A DNA stretch of 64,000 bases, from contig KL197710.1 of assembly GCA_000697665.1 (NCBI GenBank), forward strand, positions 905,406 through 969,405, given 5' to 3'. The translations under genes were made by a program, and so were the position numbers. This DNA comes from Jaapia argillacea MUCL 33604. Its lineage: Eukaryota; Basidiomycota; Agaricomycetes; Jaapiales; Jaapiaceae. Below are positions 22,484 through 33,367 of the stretch, in pieces (position 1 is the first letter of the stretch; each line of letters begins with the position of its first letter). The notes below the pieces were generated by a model that saw only the letters and a list, made by a program, of their open reading frames with translations, had not been told where the DNA came from and did no database searches.

Positions 22484-25400
22484 TTACATGATTGTACATC
22501 CGTCTCGATCATGGCCCGCGTCCAAGAAAGTCGGAGAGCTGCTTCCCGAGCGGAAACGCCCCCCTGGTGACCACCATCTCGACCTACCTGACGATGGTGA
22601 CACCAATGAGAAATAGTCTTCCGGGCCACTACTGGCTGAAGAGCCATTGGCCGTCCTCTTCGTGTTCGATTTCCGCCTCTTATCCCGGGCTGCTTTCACT
22701 GCATCCACCGTCTGCCAGGAATAGAACGTCTTCAAGATCACTCGTTTCTCATCGCACTCATCCTGGCCCACATCCAGACCCTCCTCGTCCCTTCCATCCA
22801 AGTAACCCAACTTCCTCGCCTCCCATGCCCGCCAGCCGTGCCTAGGTCGAACTGATTCGGAGAGTTGACTCACGACACTCTCCCCAATTCCTCGACAATC
22901 TATGGCCACCATCTTGGCATTCAGAGTTTGCCTACTGCGTGCAAGCTTCACGAATTCCTTCAGCGTAGAAGCTGATATGCGAGTGCTGTCTGCCTCCAAA
23001 ATTCGCAGTCGTCTGCAGTTTCTGATGAGTGAAAGAAGGGCGTCATTGGTAACGTTCGCCGCATATGATATGATGAGATGTTCCAGCGCTTGGCCGACTT
23101 GAGGCTCCAATGGCTCCGGATTCTCCTCTTCCAGAATGGCTGGTGTAATTGTACGGATGACTGCGTCGCTGATTTCCACTGCATCTTCTAGGTCCAGCCT
23201 CCGAAGATTTGGAGTGCTGTTGAGAAGTCGAATCAACCCCTCATCCTTCAAGTCCGAACTCAGGCCAGCCAACTCGAGGAACTCCAGGCGAGGCACCGCG
23301 AAGGCCAAGTTGGAGCAGGCTATGTCGGTCAGAAGAGTACACGATGAGAGAGACAAGTGGCGTAACATTGTCACACGTCGCCTGTATCTCGTGGAATCTC
23401 CTGGATCGCGACCCAAGTCTCGGGCGCTGAGCAGGACGGTATCGGTGAGCATCTCGTCCTCGGCACAGGCTACAAATGCATCCAATGCAGAGTTGTGGAG
23501 ATCTGGAGAGTAGCTTAAATCTAGCACCTCCAGATCAGGAGCTGCCCTTCCAAGAACCTCCATCGTCGAGTCGGTGATGCGCTTCAACCCCGAGAGCTTG
23601 AGTGTCTTGAGCTGAAGTTTGTCTCCTCGAGATAAAGCAGCGGCCGCTAGGAGTCGAATTCCTTCACCAGTCATCCCTGGGCATCTGCTCAGATCAAGGG
23701 AAAGCAGACGTGGGCAATAAACGCCAATGACGTCACAAGTCGTATTCGTGACCTCCGACAAACCCTTCAGATTCAGGTTTTGCAATAGGGGAGAGCGCAT
23801 TATGATGTGGTTTAGCGCGCGTGTTGTGAGGGCAGTACATCCCTGCAGGTTGATTGTCGTTAACTGAGTAAACGGTGGATGATCGGGAAGAGTGGAACGG
23901 ATGCAAAGGGCATCGGCGACGTTGATTGCTGTCTCGGGGAGAAGACGTGCATGTCCAGCAAAGTCCACTCCTCTGATGAAGGGCCCGGCTATGCTTGTAA
24001 GGTGGCAAACCAAGGAGTCGGGGACGCTTGGATGCAGCGGCAATCCACCCAAGTCGGCCCACAATTGGCCATCGAACACAAGATCTTGCCAAACCCTACA
24101 CACCTGTTTCACTAGCATTAGCTCGGGTTGACAAGCCAGATCAAAACCAACATACTCTTCTCAACTTGACAAGCTCGCGGATGCCTCGATGTCGTCCAAC
24201 CCACTTGTTCTTGGAAGAACTTGCTTTCAAGACAGTCCACCTTCCCTCCTGGATGCGACGCTCATACTCCGACTCGTGCGAGCTGACCAACATCTTTAGC
24301 ACATGCAACTTGAGCTCGCGCGGAAGCTTCTCGTCGAAGTAGTTGCGGACCGTGAGCGGAATCGGTTTGAAGACGTCGCCAGTGGTAGGGGCGATCATAT
24401 CCAACGACAGCGGATAGGAGTAAGCACGAGGTTTATGACCTCTAACATCTGCAGGAACCGATGGTCGATAGAGGAATAAAGGATCACTGGTGAAGCTCTC
24501 CTCCAAATCCAAGTGTATGGCTGGGTCAAGACAAAGGCTGGCTTTCGCCCGTGACGACCCATCCATTCGCCATGGTAAAAAGCAGCCGACTTCTGCGTCA
24601 AGCAGATCAAGATCCAGCTCTCTGCCATCCTCTGAGGGAACATCACTGGACGGAGTCTCCTCACCTCCCCTCTTCTTAAATAGTTTCCTAGCAAGATTGC
24701 TAGGACCCTTCGCCCCACCAAACTTCGTCTTCATCTTTGTTACTGATCGGGCAGCAACAGATCTTGTCGAACGAATAGAAAGGTTGGAAAGGGATCGCCG
24801 CCGAGAAGGGACGCGAGACAGAGTGGCAGCGTGCTCTGGGGTGGTCGGATAGTTGGAGGTAGACATGTGTACAGGCATGTGCTGAGGCTCAGGAACAGAT
24901 GCAAATCCTGATCCGTAGGACGATGGCCCCGCTACAGTCGATACTGACACTGGAGAAGGCCAGTCGGTGGAGCTATATCCGAAGCCTGGTGAAAACGACA
25001 AGGGAGGTAGGTTGGGTGGTAACTCTTTGCCCTTGCCCTTCCCTTCGAAACCAATGATAACCTGAGGGTCGTCGATCGCTGCTTCCGGTTCTGGGTCAAG
25101 GTCAGGGAGGTGCCTGCCAAAGGCTAGAGCATCCTGCGGGGTGAGGTCGGCGGGCGATGGCAAAGATACACCGAAAGCATTCATTGAATAGGAAAATTGT
25201 GATTGGTCGAGGTAGTCAAGTGTATTGAAGGGAAACGTGGAGTCGACTGGCGACATGAAAAACAGATCGTCTGCCTGGCGTCCTGCGTCTCGTTGGAAGG
25301 GCAAGGGGTGAGATAATCCCTTCCCTTTATCAAGCGATTGGCCTGGCGACGAATGCTCCTCTGGGGAGTCTCCATACGAGGACTCGAGGTCGGTCGTGCG

Positions 25401-25589
25401 ATCGCCAACCTCCTCGCGAGAAGGTTCTGGGCGGGACAACGGGCTCATCTCTGGGGTAGAGGGGCTGGCTGAAGATGTGGGTTGCAAACAGCTGCAAGGC
25501 TCCCGGAGACAGCTATGCTGCCCTAAGGCTTCAAAAGAGTCAAACTGGAATAGGGAGTGGTCGTTATCGATGTCATGTGTAAGGGTCAT
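22484..25589 (-). CDS. F-box/LRR protein with C-terminal CaaX box
   Basis: Two exons (25589-24156, 24121-22484) make 1,023 residues. About 420 N-terminal residues are Ser/Pro-rich and disordered, with a KGKGKE patch and RRRSLSNLS sites that look phosphorylatable. The F-box spans the splice junction (EKLPRELKLHVLKMLVSS, then LVKQVCRVWQDL), so the protein should bind Skp1 in an SCF ubiquitin ligase. At least ten leucine-rich repeats of the cysteine-containing type follow (LTTINLQGCTALTT, LLSLDLSRCPGMTG, LRHLSLSSCTLLTD) and would hold the substrate. The protein ends in CTIM, a CaaX prenylation box with Met, which predicts farnesylation and membrane attachment. The same architecture is known in human FBXL2 and, to my knowledge, in Cryptococcus Fbp1. 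The ATG at 25589 is the first in frame after a stop-free leader. Confidence 0.9.
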
Positions 25590-26405
25590 GGCGGCAATGT
25601 CGGATTCTATGCGTGAATGGAGATGAGGTGATAATGATAGCAGATACAGATGGAGCAAAGGAAACTAATTGACAGAATGGCGAGACCAAGGTACGGAGAA
25701 AATGAGACAGGAAAATGAGCTGAACATGAGTTTGTGGATCGTTGATCAGACCAAACCTGCGATAGAGGGTATTATGGCCAGAAGTCAGCTCATATGATCC
25801 GTCGAAAGATAGCCCGGCTGCCCAGACATCTCCACCCTCCACTTATGGTAACCTACCCCGTCCTGCTCCACATCCCTCCCACCCCGTTCTGTGCCTCTCT
25901 CTCGTACAGGGCCTTGCGGAATGTAGCCAGCAGCCAGCCAGTGCTTGCTCTGCATGCATTCCCCGTAATCATATTGGACGCCCCTGATCGGCTTGATTCC
26001 CCATATCGCGACATTCTGGCCATCCTCTAAGCACTTATCGCACTCAAATCGCACTCCTATCGTCACCCGAACAGATAGCCTCACTTTCCGCGGCTCGCAT
26101 CAGCTAACCATCGGGCCGAGTCCAGCAGACAACAATTACGATATTATTGAAAGCACACAAGACATGGATGAGCAACGACCAGAAGGTTGTAAATAGCGGA
26201 AACGAGCGATAGAACGAGGAACAAGGTGCACAGACGAAAGACCCAGATAGTATACAGTAGGATATGGAATAGAATGATGTATCAAGGCCAGGATGGATGG
26301 CGGGTTGAACTTCGACAATAGCAAGCTAAAAGAGGGAAGCCGGCCAGAACCTTTGTTGACAGAAACGAAGTGATGTCAAGCACGAGAAACTTGGCGATGG
26401 CAAGA
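25590..26405. other. Gap between F-box gene start and small YABBY-like gene end
   Basis: Some 816 bases with no supported gene. They should hold the F-box promoter and leader (near 25,590-25,850) and the 3' UTR of the small gene. CAGCCAGCAGCCAGCCAG at about 25928-25945 is a short local repeat. Nothing else stood out. Confidence 0.4.
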
Positions 26406-26737
26406 CTATTTCTTCTCGGTCTTCGCCTTGTTCCAGTTAGTGGTCGCCAATTTGAACCTGGACGGACAAAGTCAACTTTGCGAAATAGGTCGAAAAGCAT
26501 GAACTTCACGATCGTACCTCTCCTGATGAGGAATATCTGGCTCCTCTTCTTTGAGACGGGCCATCTCCTGCTGCATGAACTTGTTGAACGCGCTCAGTTT
26601 CTTCTTGCCACCTCCGGAAGACTCTTGAGAAATATGTCAACATAGGGACCGAGGGGGAAAGGTGGGGTGCGCGTACTCTTCTTGGGTCGCTTCTCCGTTG
26701 GAGCCTTCTTCTCAGAGGATGCAGCACCTGTAGCCAT
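26406..26737 (-). CDS. Small YABBY/HMG-box-like DNA-binding protein
   Basis: Three exons (26737-26677, 26623-26518, 26457-26406) encode 72 residues. After a Lys-rich N-terminus (about residues 10-29) comes a single domain: LSAFNKFMQQEMARLKEEEP, then DIPHQERFKLATTNWNKAK, and a basic end. This closely follows the pattern of the plant YABBY domain (SAYNRF.KEE...NP.I.HREAF..AAKNW), an HMG-box-like DNA-binding fold also found in small fungal and other eukaryotic proteins. A nuclear architectural DNA-binding role is therefore likely; no target can be named. The three exons lie in different frames and are joined by typical introns of 53 and 60 nt. Family assignment rests on pattern memory, not a search. 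Confidence 0.75.
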
Positions 26738-27053
26738 TGCGTGATCTTCTCTGGGGGCTTGGAGCGAGGAGAACGGTGGGGACGACTTCAAGGACAGTTC
26801 GAACACGAGGACGGGGTGCTATCCACGTAGTTCAGTCTAGACCAAAAAGGGGGTGTTTGTAACGCGGGGGAAGCTTGGGGGATAATCTGAACTTACCACG
26901 AGATGGTCAAATGTTCTGCGTACCGCGGCCAGAGGGCGCGTCGAGATGGTTGAAATGAAGGAAGTAGGAGAGAGGCCCACATTTTGCTTATAAAAGTGAC
27001 GGCCTTTTTAGCTTCCACTGGTCGTTCAATTACCCTTCGCAGCCCCTTCGCTC
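26738..27053. promoter_or_regulatory. Divergent promoter region with TATA box at 26989-26995
   Basis: The 316 bases separate the start of the small - strand gene from a + strand open frame. TATAAAA at 26989-26995 points to the right, about 59 bases before ATG 27054, a spacing usual for fungal TATA promoters with a short leader. Confidence 0.5.
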
Positions 27054-27389
27054 ATGACCTCGGTGCTATCCGAGCCTGACACCCCTAACACCCCGCCACA
27101 CCACAACAACCCCCCAAAGTTCATCACCATGTTGAATGAAACTCCGGACAAGAATAAACTGCAGGGGTCTGTGCTCCGGGACGGCAAGCCATTCCTCTCG
27201 CAGATGATATGGCTGAGAAGGCACGTGTCCGTGGGGCGCAACAGCCCCAGCGAAAGGTCGGACAGTCCTGACGGCAAACCTTCAAACTCTCTTGCGGGGT
27301 CCTACTTGCGAGCCACGAGGATCGGAAACTCAGAAGCTTCCATCACCCTTTTCGGACCACTCATACTTCTCGATGAACAAATTCGCTGA
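27054..27389 (+). CDS. Hypothetical small protein
   Basis: An uninterrupted frame of 111 residues starts at an ATG preceded by a TATA box and a CT-rich leader. The N-terminus is Pro/Thr-rich (EPDTPNTPPHHNNPP), then comes a mixed segment with QMIWLRRHVSVGRNSPSER, and a hydrophobic end. I do not recognise a family. The stop lies only 50 bases before the end of VPS33 on the other strand, so transcripts would converge and possibly overlap. It could also be the first exon of a longer gene or a chance frame. Confidence 0.4.
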   Translation: MTSVLSEPDTPNTPPHHNNPPKFITMLNETPDKNKLQGSVLRDGKPFLSQMIWLRRHVSVGRNSPSERSDSPDGKPSNSLAGSYLRATRIGNSEASITLFGPLILLDEQIR

Positions 27390-27439
27390 GATTCTCTTGT
27401 TGTACGGGGGGAGCCAATGCAACTGTGTACTACTACACA

Positions 27440-30123
27440 CTAAAGGCCGGCATCTCTGGACCCAGCAGTTGGCCTGCCAGTCCCTGCTATGCTCTCAATC
27501 AGGCTAGCGCCACTTACGATACTCGTAGTCGCAATAAGGAACTTTCGACCTGCCAGATGGTCAGTCAACTCCTAGCCGTAAAGGTGGAAAACATCATCTT
27601 ACCACGGTTTTGTCGACCGATCCACCGCAGGGCAGCGATCTCGGTATAAGTACAACCTCCCAAGAAAAACACTACGGTGGTCGTACTTCTCTCTCCGAGT
27701 TGCACTGCAGTCTGGGTTAGATGTTGGGTCCGAATTATGTCAAGGACATCGCTCACATAAGGTCGAGAGGGAAGGTGCCGCGGGCTGGTCGCCCTGATCC
27801 TTCGGGATAATATCAACCGTCTCACCCGGAATGCTCGCCAAGACGTCCTCGAATCCTTTCCAACCCACAATCGGGTGCGCCTGCACTTGCCCACTAGACT
27901 TTCCCCCCTCTGCATTCGCTCCTTTGTCCTTGTCATTCGCTGGATTACTCAAGACACCTCCTTTCTGAGCAACGCACTGCACAAGGCGCACACTAATGGG
28001 CGCATACCCGGAGTAGACGTAACTGATGTCGTTCTCCACCTCATCGAGCGAATCAGGATCGTCGATTAGCAGGCGGAGCGACTTGCGCAATGGTACAAAT
28101 GGGTATTTGAGATTGGTAACGGCTGCTGGTGTTGACGGTGGGAGGGGGTTTGGTAAGAGGATAGCGAGCGAAGGGGAGGCCAGAGCTAAGAGTAAGGGTA
28201 GGAAACGGTAGCCATAGCTCTGGAAGAGGTCATTCTTCGTCAAGACGCCATGAAGTGAACCTCGTCGATGCATCGTACCTGAAGGAATTCCCGTTTGATA
28301 TTTTCCAGTGATTTGCTCTTGATGCCGCCTGTCGTTATACTTGCCAGACACAGTAATCGTAAGACTATCTGCATATCAGCCCCTCGCGCAATCATGTCTT
28401 CTATGGCAGTGATCTGTCCGTTCACATCGTAAGATGCCAGAAGGTCTGATCACATTTTCAGCGCGTTTGTAAGTGTAAAAAATGCAGCAAAGCCTACTTT
28501 GCTGGATTTCAAGTGACTTGTTGAACTCTTCCGTTCGAGTTTGCGGCACTATAATCTCGGATAGCCCGGTATCTGATAACACAATTAAAACCATCATAAG
28601 CAGACCACACACGGAAGACCTCACGCAATCGGAGTGATTGATGCTCAGTTTGGAGACCACCCAGCTTGCCAACAAAGTCTTTGAGTTGCGCAACAGTCTT
28701 CGCTTGGAGCCGGGCCTGAGTCAAAGTTAGAAAGGTGGACCAAAGTGGTGTTCAGAGCAAGCATCCACACTTTATAATCCTCATCGAGACGATGAGCAAC
28801 TCGGTTCAGCCTCTTTCCTACACTAGCAAAATTGAGATCTCTAAGTTCGGCCAATAGAGGATCCGTTGACGTTGTCAAAAGATATTTCTTCTTCTTCTCC
28901 TGGCTAACGGGAGCAGTTGGGACTGCAGATGTTGACGGAGACGTCGATGGGGCCGCGGCAGTGGGCGCTGGGTTTGTGGCAGGGGTGAGCAGGGACACCG
29001 GTAATTCCACGGATGCTAAGAATACGAATGAGAAGCTGTGAAAACGGGTGTTTGGGCCACTCAACAGTTTCGGATTCCAAGGACTTCATCGACCAAACCC
29101 TCATAGGTTAGCTGTGTGAGCAACGGGGTAATCATGTCGACTCGACGATCTAAGACAATCAAACAGTCCAGGTTGTCGGCGGACGCCAAGGGGGATTTGA
29201 TAGGATCTGGCGGTTGAGAAAGGGGTTGTGTCAGGAGTCTCGCTAAGCGCTGGAGATAGGAAGTTGAGTGGAAGGAATGGAAGAATAGAAGAATTGACAC
29301 ACGGCAGCATGATCACCTTTCCCAACGACGCGCGGGAAGCGACCATATATCCTCTGTAAAGTAACCAACGCCTGTGCGGCATTATAGATAACAGTTTCGT
29401 CTCCATCCTACTTGAATCCGATCAAGACCAGGTCTGAGGATACAAAGGAACCACCCGCACCACCCAAATGTCCTTGAAAGCAGTCTCGTTCTCCAGAGAT
29501 ATGACGTCGTCGGCCACAGGAATGAACTGCAAGTTATATGATGATATTGTCACTTCTCCTAGAACACCTTCTTCCTCCAGAATGCGGGAAACGAGAATTG
29601 AGTTCCGGGGGACAAGCAAGATGGTATATGTGTGCTTCTGGTTGTCTCTGCCATGTCGCTTGATCTGATCTGAGACAAATTTGAGCCAAGGCAGGAAGGA
29701 GCAGTGGACCACCCAAACCAGCTATGATCTTCACCCACTTGATCAATGGTCGGCAGAGATACACGACATTGGTAGTTGAAGCCGATAACGGCCCTGACTC
29801 AAGCCAAAACATCTTGTCCACTCCATGATGCTGAGGACAACGCTCTCAGATGTACGCAGTCCGAATGTCACGATCACACGCACCTTGAGCAGAGCAACTT
29901 CCGTTACCAAGCCCAGTGGACTCGCCAGTGAAGCGTCAAGAACCAATGTTTTCGCACCATTCACCTAAGGACCAGAACTCAATGCATCGCCCACTCGTCA
30001 CAGAAGTAGTCATCTAACCGAGTTGAGCGAGTCCACAAGATCCTTCCTTGCGAGTTCCTTGAGGAGAGACACGTCCAGGGAGCCCTCGCTAACATCTTGT
30101 CGTTCTGATGATGTTGTGGCCAT
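27440..30123 (-). CDS. VPS33: Vps33, Sec1/Munc18 subunit of HOPS and CORVET
   Basis: Thirteen exons close in phase to 682 residues, the usual length of the family. Vps33 clamps assembling SNARE bundles during endosome and vacuole fusion as part of the HOPS and CORVET tethers. Recognised in order: [14 protein letters not shown] and [20 protein letters not shown] at the N-terminus, [26 protein letters not shown]-type and VISSYN-like strands, the Sec1 motif [26 protein letters not shown], a Pro/Ala/Ser insert, the helical hairpin near [12 protein letters not shown], and at the end [19 protein letters not shown] and [13 protein letters not shown]. The last exon is 27549-27440. It starts at ATG 30123 and runs against the small + strand frame at its 3' end. 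Confidence 0.93.
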
Positions 30124-30523
30124 GCTAGTTGATCGAACAGCTCAGACCAGAAGTATTACAGTAGAACCGCAAATAAACTGGTCGTTCCGCAAACGCGGGC
30201 GGTAGATGTTGGTATGGTAGGAGGTAAGTATAAAGTTCATGGATAACACCGTCATAAGTAAACAAATTCGGGCTGTGAGAAAGTACTCTCATGATGGCAC
30301 TTCAAGTTCTGCCGACGCCATGCAGTTATCTTTTACTTAACGCTGCCAGTGAGGGTGGACCCCTTGTTATCGCAGTACGCGTAGCACAAAACAGTACTTT
30401 CGACCTCCATGGTCCACCAACCGTGCCACGGCTCCGACTAGTGGCTCAATCTCCTGGACTAAAGTTCAGTTTCCGCAACATATCTGCCATATCGTTCTGC
30501 GACTTTTCAACTTCTCCAGCTGG

Positions 30524-31252
30524 TCAGCGAGCCTTCTGTACCTCAAACATCTCAACAAGACTGTCCACATCCATCTCATACTCCCTCGACAGTTGCTTCA
30601 ACAAATTTTGCTTGCCCATCCCTTGTGCATTGGCCGACGGTAGCAGAGCTTGGTAGAGCATGTAAATAGCTTGCTTGTCGCCGTTCTGCATGGCGCGGTT
30701 ACGGTTTATGATAAAGAACAGTCTGCCGAAGGCATCTTTCATAGTGACCCCAAAGTTGCAGTCGTGGGGTGGAGGCATACCTTCAGTGAGAATGATAGCA
30801 CTTCGGAGCAAATCTAGGAAGGGTCTACCTCTCTGCTTCATGAGCAAAGAAGTGCGAACTTCCAGGACGAACAAACGCCTATCGACAAAATCCGAAGTCG
30901 CGAAGCATGTCCTCCGGATGCCCTCCAGGATGTGTTCTTCCTGATTCGTAGGCGGTAAGGCCTGCCACTTCCCTTCGAAGTCTTCTTGAGCATCGCTCTT
31001 GTTGACAACGAATCGTGAGAGGTCGCGCTGGAGGACGCACATCTCTCTTTTCATTCGCCGCATCGACTCTTGACAGTCGGGATTATCAGCGATGAGATTC
31101 GTCACGCTATCGGGATGTCGAAGCAAGTCGGCCCCGCGTAGCTTCTGCATGCCATTGGCGCTATAGATGGCGTCAAGCTTCGACTCCATACCTCTATTCC
31201 ACCCCACAAAATCCGTTTTTATGTCCATTTGACCGGAACGAGAGCGCGTCAT
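30524..31252 (-). CDS. Paralog of the MYND-family neighbour, lacking the MYND finger
   Basis: A single exon of 242 residues. Its first 155 residues match the neighbour at 33196 almost block by block (FVGWNRGMESKLDAIYS, RRTCFATSDFVDRRLFV, RGRPFLDLLRSAI), and its last 80 match that neighbour's C-terminus (MPPPHDCNFGVTMKDAFGRL, AQGMGKQNLLKQLSREYEMD). The roughly 200 residues between, including the zinc finger, are missing, joined in frame. The frame ends at TGA after VQKAR, where the paralog continues with a further Arg; beyond the stop the same frame still resembles the paralog tail for 20-odd codons. Function is unknown. The 427 bases upstream and the 400 downstream hold no other gene. Confidence 0.75.
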   Translation of the reverse strand: MTRSRSGQMDIKTDFVGWNRGMESKLDAIYSANGMQKLRGADLLRHPDSVTNLIADNPDCQESMRRMKREMCVLQRDLSRFVVNKSDAQEDFEGKWQALPPTNQEEHILEGIRRTCFATSDFVDRRLFVLEVRTSLLMKQRGRPFLDLLRSAIILTEGMPPPHDCNFGVTMKDAFGRLFFIINRNRAMQNGDKQAIYMLYQALLPSANAQGMGKQNLLKQLSREYEMDVDSLVEMFEVQKAR

Positions 31253-31679
31253 AGAGGATTATCTGGTTGTGTGGTGGTCGCGATGCGGAAACAAGCTCAG
31301 TCGTGGATAAAGGACGTGACGAGCGAGTGTGACATAGGTCGCGTTCAATCACGTGACCGCAACGCGAGCCATGGAAACTCAGACGAAGTTGTGAATATTA
31401 ATGTCAGATTACTTACACTCAAGGGCGACTCAGGAAGATACAGATGCCACAGAAATCTGGAAAAGGAGACCTCTCATTCTCTCCCAGGCTCGCAACCAGG
31501 CTCGGAATCCACAGATGAATCTACTAGTAGTCTTACAATATTTGTTGCAGGGAAACGACCCAACTCCTCCGAGACAACCTTCACGACATAAAGTCTTCTA
31601 CCACCGTCTACTGCATCCGGCGCTCCAGACTGTGGACGTAGCAAGCTCGTGGAATCTGTTCCTAGAGTCAGCATCACTT

Positions 31680-33196
31680 CTACCGCATTTTCTCAATCTC
31701 GGTCTCCTTCTGTGACCTCTCAGCGTCCGCCGCTGGCCGGCGAGCTTTCTTTGCCTCAAACCTCTCAACCACCATTTCTACGTCCATCCCATACTCTCTT
31801 GAGAGTTGCTTCAGTAGGTTCTGTTTGCCCATCCCTTGTGCCTCAGCCGGTGGCAACAACAGTCGATAAAGTCTCCAAATCGATCGCTCATCTCCATTCT
31901 TCATCGCTTGATTGCGAATCGAGAGGAAGGCTAGCCTGTGTAACGGGTCCTTCATCTTCGCCCCAAAAGCGTGATCGTGAGGTGAAGGCATATCTAACAC
32001 ATAATCGCTCTCCTGCGACTCTTGCAAAAGCTTGATCTGGTGGTGCAAGGCGGGAGTTCTCGTGAAGCCGGGGTCTGCAGAAGGAATGCCCGCGTCGTAA
32101 ATTCCTCTGCGGGTTCCATTGTCTGTCGTGGAGGGGCAAGGTTTGATTTCCCACAAAGCTGTTTGTGTCCTTCTTTCCAGTCCTTCAATTGACACTGCCT
32201 ATAACTGATCAGCGATGCGATGGAGAGAGAAAGGAAGAGTTTGTACTTCGAGCAGTACCGGACATCTCGTCCTATGGATTTGCAGCGACTGCAGGCTAGG
32301 AGGCTTTGGCCACTGGGAAGTCGACTCGCCGTTGTCATGCAAGTGTAACATGCGTACTCGGCGGTCTTTCGCTCGGCTTTGGTCATCTTCCGCACATCTT
32401 TGAAAGCGGCGGTGTTTTGGTACATATCGCTGAGCGCAGGATTGTGCGGACTAGAATCGGTGGTCTTAACCGTGAATGCCCCTACCGTTTTCCCATAGAA
32501 TGAGAGCAAGGTGTTCCATAAAAAGTAAACTAGTGACGCAGTGAATAACAATGGGTCGTCCCTGGACAAGACGGGGAACTTACGAAGGAAATAAGTGCGG
32601 CCATAGATGGCGACCTCTTGTACCGTTTTCCTTCCTCGGGATGGATCCGGGAGATCCAGCCCTATGTATGCCTCAAACCCAGCATGGTCAATGAGCCGGG
32701 GCTCCATGGGTGGCTCTACGGTGCCGGTAGGAACTATAGCTCGTTTGAGCAAGTTTAGGAATGGGCTACCGTTCTGTTTCACCAATAACGAAGTGCGGAC
32801 TTCTGGCACAAAAAGACGCCGGTCAACGAAATCTGAAGTGGCGAAGCATGTCCTCCTGATACTCTCCAGAATGTGGGCTTCCTGCTTCGCAGGGGATAAT
32901 GCCTGCCATTTGCCTTCGAAATCTGCTTTAGCGCTGCTTTTGTCGATAAGGAGTTCTGAGAGGTCGCGTTGGAGGATCATCATCTCTCGCTTCATCCGCC
33001 GCATGACCTCCTGACATTCAGGATTGTTGGCAATGGAATCTTGCATCACGGAGGAAAACTTGAGCAAGTTGGCCTTGGGACTTGAGGCACTAGTCCCGCT
33101 GTAAATTGCATCAAGTCGCCGCTCCATATACCTATTCCATCCCAGGAAATCTGATCTCATGTCTGGCTGCCCTGGCAGCGAGTGCGGGGGAGCCAT
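31680..33196 (-). CDS. MYND-type zinc finger protein, apparent frameshift after the finger
   Basis: Starts at ATG 33196. After a conserved N-terminal domain (DFLGWNRYMERRLDAIYS) and two in-frame introns (54 nt with GTAAGT near 32580, 48 nt with GTACAA near 32245), a MYND finger appears: C-x2-C, a second C-x2-C, YC, then QCQLKDWKEGHKQLC after splicing. MYND fingers bind proline-rich peptides in transcription regulators and SET proteins. The conserved tail (DPGFTRTPAL, MPSPHDHAFGAKMKDPLHRL, ending EIEKMR at 31683) lies in another frame, and between about 32,100 and 32,160 I find no usable GT donor. Either a one-base change has broken the gene or the sequence has an error. Large Agaricomycete families with this layout exist; their role is not established. 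Confidence 0.72.
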
Positions 33197-33367
33197 AGAT
33201 AGATACGATTATACGACGAGGATTGCAATGTGTACCAGATGGTTTTGGTTGGGTGTTTGGAGAAAGGGTTGTCGTGACGTTGTGAGTGTCAACGTGAACG
33301 CGTTACATCCATAAGTTACACAAGGTAGCAAGTGGCTGGAATCCACGGAGGTTCCATTCACCTGCTA

